Shown piece after piece: positions 60,201 through 64,000 of a DNA stretch of 64,000 bases. Under the pieces are notes generated by a model. It saw only the letters and a program-made list of their open reading frames with translations, searched no databases and was not told where the DNA came from. Numbering within the stretch: the stretch's first letter is position 1; each line of letters begins with the position of its first letter. The translations under genes and the position numbers were made by a program. Source of the DNA: Marisa cornuarietis. Lineage: Eukaryota; Mollusca; Gastropoda; Architaenioglossa; Ampullariidae. The stretch is from NCBI GenBank assembly GCA_004794655.1, contig SMMW01000188.1:1-64000 (forward strand). Reading direction: 5' to 3'.

Positions 60201-62869
60201 CAGAAACAAATCTGTGAGACAGACAAACATAAAGATGCTAGACATGCAAATGTTAAATCCAGCGCCAAAAGTGATACTCAGGGATCCTGACAATGTCAAC
60301 AAGACATTATGTCAACAATGCTAACAAGACATAAAGAAATATCAAAAGTACTAACAAGATTAAGTGTCATAAGTGCAAACCAGACATAAACAAGAATCTC
60401 AAGCACTAAGTACCAGAGGAACTTGGAGCATAGACCCATCCTGGAGGTTTTTGCACCAGGTGAAGTGGCAATTGTCGTAGCAGAACTGATGATGTTTCCA
60501 GGTGGATGCGCTCATGCTCCATGCCCATCATCAGAGCCCACTGTTACATGACATCATGAGAGGAGAAAGCAATATGCAGCATTGTATTAAAGGATATGAA
60601 TTCACAAAATTTCCTTAACTAGTCTGTACAACAACTTTGTGTACAATTACTTCCTTCATAGATCTTCTGTATCATTTGCTGATATTTTCTGAGGTGAAAT
60701 GATTTTTGTGAGCAGGATTTGAACACTACTTAACCACTCTGTTACAACTTTGTTCTTCTGTGACCACTTGATTATCCTTCTATATGTGCTTTAATAATAA
60801 TGTCTTGAAATAAATGAAAGCAACAGATAAATATGTCGGCAAGCAGACATAGACAACAGTTGTTGATAGCAGCAACTCACCCAGGGTGAGTCCATAGTAA
60901 CTGGTAGAACAAGTGTAGTGTCAGCAATGAGTTTGAGGATGATGTTTCTCACATTTCGTCGGTATTCCACCACATCATCTACATTTGGCCACTTATAGCC
61001 ACCTCCCATACGGTAGTTTTCCTGCGTTGACACAATATATGCACTTTACTGTATGGAACGATTACAGAATGGACTTGTGATTCAGGTAAATACTGTTACA
61101 AGGCGGATTTTTTCTTCTTTTTTTTGTAGGGAAGTAATTGTAAATAATGTCTATCATGTTACAGAGACAGCAAACTCTGTCTTCAATACTATAAAGTCAT
61201 ACTATGACAATATAGATATATACTGTACATTGTATCCATATTTTTAAATGCACATCTTTTCTTACTAGAACCTGTGTATTACAATGTATATTCTTACTAG
61301 AACCTGCATTATGATGTCTATTCTTTCTAGAACCTGTGTATTGTGCTGTATATTTGTCACAGTCAGGATAGAGAGGGGGGATGGGGCTAGTGGTGCCCTT
61401 CTTAACATACCCCTTCTCTTACAGGGGAAAACGTGGGTCCTCGAGTTTGTTGGACCCCACGTGCAGTCCGTGATATGGTCACCCCCATGTCAAGCTAGAC
61501 AGGGGTGGGTATTTAAGGCAGTCAGGGAGTTGCTACTGGTTGCTGCTGGTCGATGGATTTATGGCTTGATGCTGTGTGCTGAGGGCTTTTGCTTGATCCT
61601 TGGGTGAAGCTAGCTTGATACTGTGTGCTGAGAGCAGGAAGTCATACCTGGAGTGGAGACTGATGCTGAGACATGGGACAGCTGGCAGGGTGGGGGCGAG
61701 AAAGCTTCATGGGACAAGCAACATAGGTGTTGAGCAAGAGGGGCTCCACCGTATGCCGAAAGAAAGGGAAGTGGGACCAGCAAACCGGTGTAGAGCAATG
61801 AGACTCCACCATAAGCTGACAGTGGTCACGGAGTCAAACAGAGGAATAGCTCATGACTACAGCTTGGGATGTCGTGCCATCTCGAAATGATGGACCGAGT
61901 GCTGTGCTGATGACGGAGACATAACGCTGGGGCCGTGCATCTTCGTTCGTTGGAGCAGACTGCCCCCTGGGGCAGCTGGATCAACTGCTAGCGGGGGCAG
62001 TTGTGAGAGGACTAGGGAGAGGGGGGAAATTGGTGTTTTAAGTCTAGCCAGTAATTAAGACTATATCATGGCAAGGCAGCCAGCCTTATAAACAGATACC
62101 ACATGCAGAGAAAGAACAGTGTGCCTGAGATAAGAGCTGAACACAGGACAGCCAACCTTCACTGTATTGGTGACAGGCACTAACTGGACTGCGCTGTAAG
62201 AGGATCACCTCTCCCTTGACACTGGTGAAACTTGCAGAACCAAAGTAAGAACCTTCCTTTTCATAAAAACGGTGGGACAGTCTAGGGCCTGCCTGACTGT
62301 AATTACGCTGTTAACAAGGGCTGTAGTGGAAAGTATACTGAAGTTTAATTCAAGACTGTGTGTCAATGTGTAGAGACCATGAACTTTCAACATGCCAAAG
62401 ATGCCGGCAGTTCTCTAAACTCCAGTTCGTTCACTTAAGAGCTGTGATGTGGCGAGAATAGTGTGGCCTGATTTTGGTATTTACTTGACATGCGATGTGA
62501 TGTTTATACATGTTGAGATGAGTGTGGTTAGTGTAACCTGTCACTTTGATGTTTAATATATTGTTACACAGGGCAGGGCAAGCCAAGTTAAAACGACTTT
62601 GAGTTGATTTGTGGAAATAATGCACTTGTCTTGCCTGTGTGATGTGACAATATTCTTACCAGAACGTGTATTGTGATGTCTATTCTTATTAGAACCTATT
62701 ATGCTATATATTCTTACTAAAACATATGTATTATGATGTCTGTTTTTCATGTACATGAATGTATGCCCACGTAAGTATTGTTTCTTCTCTGAGTACTGAC
62801 CGTGTCATCCCAAGACATCTCGTCAACACCAGTCTCAAACATGGTCTCGAAGGAAAGGTTGACTCGCTC
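36793..62869 (-). CDS. OvoA: OvoA, 5-histidylcysteine sulfoxide synthase / ovothiol synthase (15 exons; N-terminus outside window)
   Basis: Fifteen exons with matching phases encode 669 aa to the stop at 36795-36793. OvoA is a non-haem iron enzyme that couples Cys to the C5 of His with O2; its C-terminal domain N-methylates the thiohistidine to ovothiol A, a marine antioxidant. Seen here: DinB-like domain end with the iron motif HxxxHxE (HERIHLE, exon 3); FGE-sulfatase-type domain (SYGWDNEYGE, YLVTNREFLEFVLAGGY, PWDWPVDVNYHEAKAFCRW, FDVFGNVWEWTEDHF, GDEASRFARFAFRRHF); SAM-dependent methyltransferase domain with ALHIGSAVGCAAFELSK. Exons: 62869-62801, 61021-60881, 60540-60414, 59855-59747, 58727-58564, 56696-56546, 52742-52595, 51844-51758, 50011-49847, 49386-49209, 48056-47800, 45218-45081, 39372-39294, 37446-37338, 36880-36793. 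About 70 N-terminal residues are expected to the right of the window. Reading frame is intact throughout. Confidence 0.93.
37170..37345. repeat. Diverged repeats of the OvoA exon 14 donor region
   Basis: On the minus strand, catcttggacacaagtgagt (exon end plus donor) and the following gttaacgtagctttacacc have two diverged relatives about 70 and 140 bp downstream (cat-atctttcacacaagtgaa; catcttggatgtaggtgggt). Confidence 0.5.
37338..37446 (-). CDS. OvoA: OvoA exon n
   Basis: 109 bp after ctttctacag. Encodes AWLARLWEITSPSGIVIIIS and GTWTKENLWEHLGH. The frame meets TGA two bases after a strong donor gtgagt, so splicing to the last exon is inferred (CAC AA|G). Referred to here as exon 14. Confidence 0.9.
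39209..39242. repeat. (TCA)n microsatellite
   Basis: Eleven or so perfect trinucleotide repeats, 50 bp into the intron after OvoA exon 13. Confidence 0.95.
39294..39372 (-). CDS. OvoA: OvoA exon m (the acceptor duplicated in the minisatellite)
   Basis: 79 bp encoding LTWLPNEIKQHNMVLVSFLH and RIQNPK plus one base, methyltransferase domain. The acceptor tatgtgtcag and the first 14 exon bases are repeated in every unit of the array 39359-44840. Referred to here as exon 13. Confidence 0.9.
39359..44840. repeat. Exon-edge-seeded minisatellite, 62-66-bp unit, OvoA intron 12
   Basis: Roughly 65-70 tandem units (core gtagccatgtcagctgacac) interrupted once by an L2 insertion (43285-44441). Units are mainly 62 bp or 66 bp (one extra catac-type 4-mer). 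On the OvoA strand each unit reads ...gtatgtgtcag|CTGACATGGCTACC..., matching the real intron/exon 13 junction, where the exon begins CTGACGTGGCTGCC. The first unit overlaps the exon itself. Units with the exon-like CTGACG form recur at 39419, about 40060-40130 and about 40950-41030. Confidence 0.95.
43285..44441 (-). mobile_element. L2-type LINE copy C, inserted in the minisatellite
   Basis: RT C-terminal half: SYADDTQLFC, NLGFIVTDDMTLDRHV, CNSLLAGCPDYLIQRLQRVQ and the terminal LKTHLFLEHYS that copy B has lost. The (AAT)n tail abuts gtcgttaaa of one array unit, and the truncated 5' end abuts atgctatatacacagg of the next. The frame runs past the junction into array sequence. Confidence 0.93.
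45081..45218 (-). CDS. OvoA: OvoA exon l
   Basis: 138 bp, phase 0, after cttgtgtgcag. Encodes VLGVECCARLISAALELQKG and the following basic strand, methyltransferase domain. Confidence 0.9.
45761..46310 (-). mobile_element. L2-type LINE 3' fragment, different subfamily
   Basis: Plus strand starts (AAT)n then gtgaacttataaca; near 46130-46200 it has the segment equivalent to the other copies' ggaagaaagttccactgctt...agcacag. Contains an internal tandem duplication (aaagataagagacagtggag, 45847 and 45892). Confidence 0.6.
46330..47290 (-). mobile_element. RTE-type LINE fragment (RT catalytic core to 3' end)
   Basis: A 194-aa frame (47180-46596) starts in the RT palm: LFNIFLENIMLEALHDHHTS, catalytic FADDTDLLAG, SSFKYLGATLSNDGS, then the RTE C-terminus LRRLLRISYKEHKTNDFVRN. 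Downstream frames give FGHVTRHDTL and GGQRKNWLTNIKDWTGRPVQ. The N-terminal side continues weakly to about 47290 (LNNQIGAYF). Inside an OvoA intron, same strand as OvoA. Confidence 0.85.
47510..47682. repeat. 30-bp minisatellite, about 6 copies
   Basis: Unit core cagaaagatcagagactgat, followed by tcatgttaca. Period 30 gives an open 10-residue repeat frame, not regarded as a gene. Confidence 0.85.
47800..48056 (-). CDS. OvoA: OvoA exon k (methyltransferase motif I)
   Basis: 257 bp after acattatccag. Encodes the start of the methyltransferase domain including ALHIGSAVGCAAFELSK, the glycine-rich SAM-binding loop. Confidence 0.93.
48185..48995. repeat. 38-bp minisatellite, OvoA intron 10
   Basis: Left part: diverged units (tagctggtcataatgctcac type). 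Right part from about 48500: nearly identical units (cactaggctggtcacaacac). Both have period 38, so one array with an old and a homogenised half. Confidence 0.85.
49209..49386 (-). CDS. OvoA: OvoA exon j
   Basis: 178 bp after aattttgacag. Encodes GGSWISTGDEASRFARFAFR, then RHFYQHLGFR, closing the FGE-like domain, and the linker to the methyltransferase. Confidence 0.95.
49847..50011 (-). CDS. OvoA: OvoA exon i
   Basis: 165 bp, phase 0, after tattttctttag. Encodes PVDMFPPTKAGFFDVFGNVW, EWTEDHFNGL and FDGKHNVIM, the FGE-like core. Confidence 0.95.
50240..50340 (+). repeat. SINE-like repeat fragment
   Basis: Contains ttggtgttttacgcagagtc and agcaactaagactacatcac, the head of the family seen at 13795 and 62028. 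Confidence 0.6.
50380..51500. repeat. 37-bp minisatellite, OvoA intron 8
   Basis: Unit core ccatgtcttgtgcctacagg, then tgtgcactataggtac. About 30 variable copies. Long plus-strand frames here are repeat artefacts. Confidence 0.9.
51758..51844 (-). CDS. OvoA: OvoA exon h
   Basis: 87 bp after attgttttccag. Encodes LPSSEGPICDVIFQKETKAN and LNLQFGSST; NLxxxFGSSTPVDMFPP is formed across the junction with exon i. Confidence 0.88.
52595..52742 (-). CDS. OvoA: OvoA exon g
   Basis: 148 bp after cctttgtag. Encodes FDVLAMPWDWPVDVNYHEAK and FCRWKGPGFRLPGEAEHHLM; donor gtaagc. Confidence 0.93.
52770..52990. mobile_element. pogo/Tigger-like MITE fragment
   Basis: Contains acagtaaaacctatttacta and cccacttacgaccaactgag, wording shared with 63590-63760 (taccaagtacgacc, cgacttaacgaccgaca). 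No transposase. Confidence 0.35.
53100..55090. repeat. Inverted repeat arms flanking the hAT element
   Basis: The arm 53100-53210 (ctgctaacgctaaaattc, ggggtcccaggtacccctt) is inverted at 54965-55090 (gcgttagcag, aggggtcccctgggacccc). Arms are imperfect. Either an older palindromic element into which the hAT inserted, or two opposed copies of one repeat. Confidence 0.5.
53386..54935 (-). mobile_element. hAT DNA transposon, decayed, with 8-bp target duplication
   Basis: Ends read caga/ggtctcaaactca (left) and its inverse gagtttgagaccctg (right). CACTACAC duplicates at 53378-53385 and 54936-54943; 8-bp duplications are the hAT rule. The minus strand encodes pieces of a hAT-type transposase of the ZBED5/GTF2IRD2-like group: DNFEVREELLTVIPMHGQTT, HCITHQQALCSKCL, LMEF-type loop and FDHRFADFKTHRATLQIFAD followed by PFSFDVQDAPPVLQMDLIDL. 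Several frameshifts and a short length (1.55 kb) mark it as inactive. Confidence 0.85.
55090..55245 (+). repeat. SINE-like repeat
   Basis: Contains gcccagccctgtgaacaggt, gtcccgagacaagatctgaa and ttaaccactacactaccggg, typical of tRNA-related short repeats; shares the ccagccctgtaaa block with 50240 and 62028. Confidence 0.5.
55560..56350. repeat. AT/GT-rich tandem repeat, period about 120-130 bp
   Basis: Repeated blocks acacatggcaaataccacac, caatcctatatgcacaatcc, gtgtacatatacatgg and (TG)n. Several long frames on both strands are low-complexity artefacts. Confidence 0.8.
56546..56696 (-). CDS. OvoA: OvoA exon f (Cys-rich)
   Basis: 151 bp after tatatgcag. Encodes CKSGCGADLASYSHCNLSNS and further residues including DAEVHVKKDICW. 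Phase fits both neighbours (GAA G|GA, TAC AG|G). The family match is weaker than for the other exons. Confidence 0.75.
56865..57480 (-). mobile_element. L2/CR1-like LINE 3' fragment
   Basis: Plus strand starts with (AAT)n then gaggatttatatagttc; minus strand encodes LLYAFVLSRMVYCNFLLPGI, LDRLQRIQNNAARLICRSSR and LPVMDRI, the C-terminal RT region. A different family from copies A-C. Confidence 0.75.
58564..58727 (-). CDS. OvoA: OvoA exon e
   Basis: 164 bp after tatgttacag. Encodes FEASRYLVTNREFLEFVLAG and WTTEGWQWVQYRQAKHPTFW, FGE-like domain. Confidence 0.93.
58830..59440. repeat. Tandem repeat with palindromic cores, OvoA intron 4
   Basis: Units of about 24 bp (cacagttcaactgtcagtct) and longer variants carrying tattacattcactc. 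Each has inverted halves acagtt/aactgt. Confidence 0.85.
59747..59855 (-). CDS. OvoA: OvoA exon d
   Basis: 109 bp after ctgtctttcag. Encodes VPENKMVQVSGGEVTLGKPK and SYGWDNEYGE, the start of the FGE-like domain. Phase 2 at the end. Confidence 0.9.
60414..60540 (-). CDS. OvoA: OvoA exon c (iron-binding motif)
   Basis: 127 bp starting WALMMGMEHERIHLETSSVL. The H-x3-H-x-E triad provides the predicted iron ligands. Ends in phase 1 at gtactt, a weak but phase-consistent donor. Confidence 0.92.
60881..61021 (-). CDS. OvoA: OvoA exon b
   Basis: 141 bp, phase 0, after gtgtcaacgcag. Encodes a run containing GGGYKWPNVDDVVEYRR and LPVTMDSPW, DinB-like domain. Confidence 0.9.
61355..62649. mobile_element. 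Second solo LTR, target duplication ATATT
   Basis: A 1295-bp block starts TGTCACAGTCAGG and ends GATGTGACA (TGTCAC...GTGACA inverted ends), flanked by ATATT at 61350-61354 and 62650-62654. No coding domain; a SINE-like repeat (62028-62190) is nested inside. Lies in an OvoA intron. Confidence 0.75.
62028..62190 (+). repeat. SINE-like repeat nested in the solo LTR
   Basis: Full-looking copy of the family: gaaattggtgttttaagtct, actatatcatggcaaggcag, gagctgaacacaggacagcc, tcactgtattggtgacaggc. Reverse-complement partner at 13795-14000. Confidence 0.6.
62801..62869 (-). CDS. OvoA: OvoA exon a (first in window)
   Basis: 69 bp, phase 0 at both ends, after ttatttttcag. Encodes ERVNLSFETMFETGVDEMSW and DDT; GVDEMSWDD is a hallmark of the OvoA DinB-like domain. 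Confidence 0.92.
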
Positions 62870-62872
62870 CTG

Positions 62873-64000
62873 AAAAATAAGACATTTGAAACTTGACAGC
62901 AGTCTTCATGACTCTAATCTTGTAGTTATATATTTCTGAACACATGGCAGTGGCTATCTAGGATAGTATGCATGCTTCTAGCCTCAGATGCCAGTGATCT
63001 AAACACCTGGCTATCCTCTTCCCCAAAGATGAGGGTTAACTACATAGTTAATCCTACTACCATTAAAACTTTGATGAGTGTGGTACTGTCAACTAAATGC
63101 TCAAATATTGGTCTGAGAACATAGAGTGTGCAACCATCAACACATCCTTGATTGGATGACAAAAATTTAATTTTAGTTGCTCTTGTTAATTAAATAATTT
63201 GTCACTTCACAAGTATTTAAATAATAAATAGAAGCATGCACTGAAAGAAATAAAAAAATAATAACTGTACGGGGTCATAAATATGAGAGCTGATGTGAGG
63301 CAGACATGTAGCAACAGATGTCTGGTGGTACACACCATGGTGAAGTCAGAATGTAGACCACAAGTTAAAGACACTTGAACGTCAAAGGCTAGAAGGTCAG
63401 TGTATAAGAAACCAGGTACAATAAAGTCAGGTGATCTTCTAAAGTCTTTGGACTGTCTACTGAAATTATGAACTGTTAGACAAATATCTAAGTGGTTATA
63501 ATAAAATACATAATCTAAAAATAAATATTATGTAAAAATAATAACAAAAACTGTCAGCCCAGGATGAACGAAAAGTAGATTCCTATTATTTTGTGAAAGT
63601 AAAATCTCCTTACTGAGACCTTACCAAGTACGACCAAAACATTGTTTGTGGATATATTTAGCTAAATAAACATCACCTGTATTATTACGACTACTTTCGT
63701 ACCCGACTTAACGACCGACACTTTGGGCTCTATTGCGATCTTTTTGCCAAAGTGGTGTTTTAAGAAAGTCTACATTTTAAATGAGACGACTGAACTGTGG
63801 CCGACCGTTTACCCTATACTGCGATTTTGTGCAGAGTTCAAACAAATGAAGTGCATTTTGAAAGCAACTACTTGTTTCGGGGGGGTCACTGGTAATCATC
63901 ACCCAAACCCTAGCTCTCCAGACCTTGTAAGAACCATATTGTCCCAACACCGAAAATGAAAACAAGCCTGGATGACAAGAGTATAGCTATTAAACTCAAA
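62873..64000. other. OvoA intron upstream of exon a, to window edge
   Basis: No further OvoA exon was recognised here; the next upstream exon should encode the start of the DinB-like domain. 63590-63760 resembles the pogo/Tigger-like repeat at 52770 and at the left window edge. Confidence 0.45.

Larger units (their letters stand above)
61258..62750. repeat. About 31-bp tandem repeat split by a solo LTR
   Basis: Units of the type tattcttactagaacctgtg then tattatgatgtc occur at 61260-61354 and resume at 62650-62750 after the LTR. Confidence 0.7.

Overview
The window is animal nuclear DNA: multi-exon genes with GT..AG introns of 0.3-6 kb, a very high load of non-LTR retrotransposons, DNA transposons, solo LTRs, SINE-like repeats and minisatellites, and no bacterial-style operons. 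The repeat families (L2-type LINEs with (ATT)n tails, RTE elements, a short interspersed repeat) and an intact ovothiol-biosynthesis gene suggest a marine invertebrate, most plausibly a gastropod mollusc. The taxon is an inference; no species-diagnostic sequence was found.

Three genes are supported exon by exon with matching intron phases. (1) A TIMM29-like gene on the minus strand, two exons, 6593-5204, 206 aa, for a TIM22-complex inner-membrane protein. (2) A YIPF1/YIPF2-like gene on the plus strand, nine exons, 6819-32946, 370 aa, for a five-span Golgi Yip1-family protein. Its start codon lies 225 bp from that of TIMM29, head to head. (3) An OvoA gene (5-histidylcysteine sulfoxide synthase, ovothiol biosynthesis) on the minus strand, fifteen exons from 62869 to the stop at 36793. 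Its N-terminal exon or exons lie beyond the right edge. YIPF and OvoA converge, with about 3.8 kb between their stop codons.

Layout: 1-5200 is an intergenic graveyard of broken reverse transcriptases. 5.2-6.6 kb is TIMM29. 6.8-33 kb is YIPF, its introns holding a TTAA-flanked inverted-repeat element with a nested RT, a 36-bp minisatellite split by a solo LTR, two long L2 copies with an RTE fragment between them, and a THAP-coding DNA transposon that interrupts an RTE element with an exact target duplication. 33-36.8 kb is intergenic. 36.8-64 kb is OvoA, with a 5.4-kb minisatellite, a hAT element with an 8-bp target duplication, a second solo LTR and several further tandem arrays in its introns.

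The most striking observation is that the 5.4-kb OvoA minisatellite (unit about 62-66 bp, roughly 65-70 copies) is built from the 3' splice site of OvoA exon 13. Every unit carries a near copy of the last ~45 intron bases plus the first 14 exon bases, so the intron ends in dozens of decoy acceptors. Weaker versions of the same relationship (an array seeded at an exon edge) appear at YIPF exon 7 and at the OvoA exon 14 donor.
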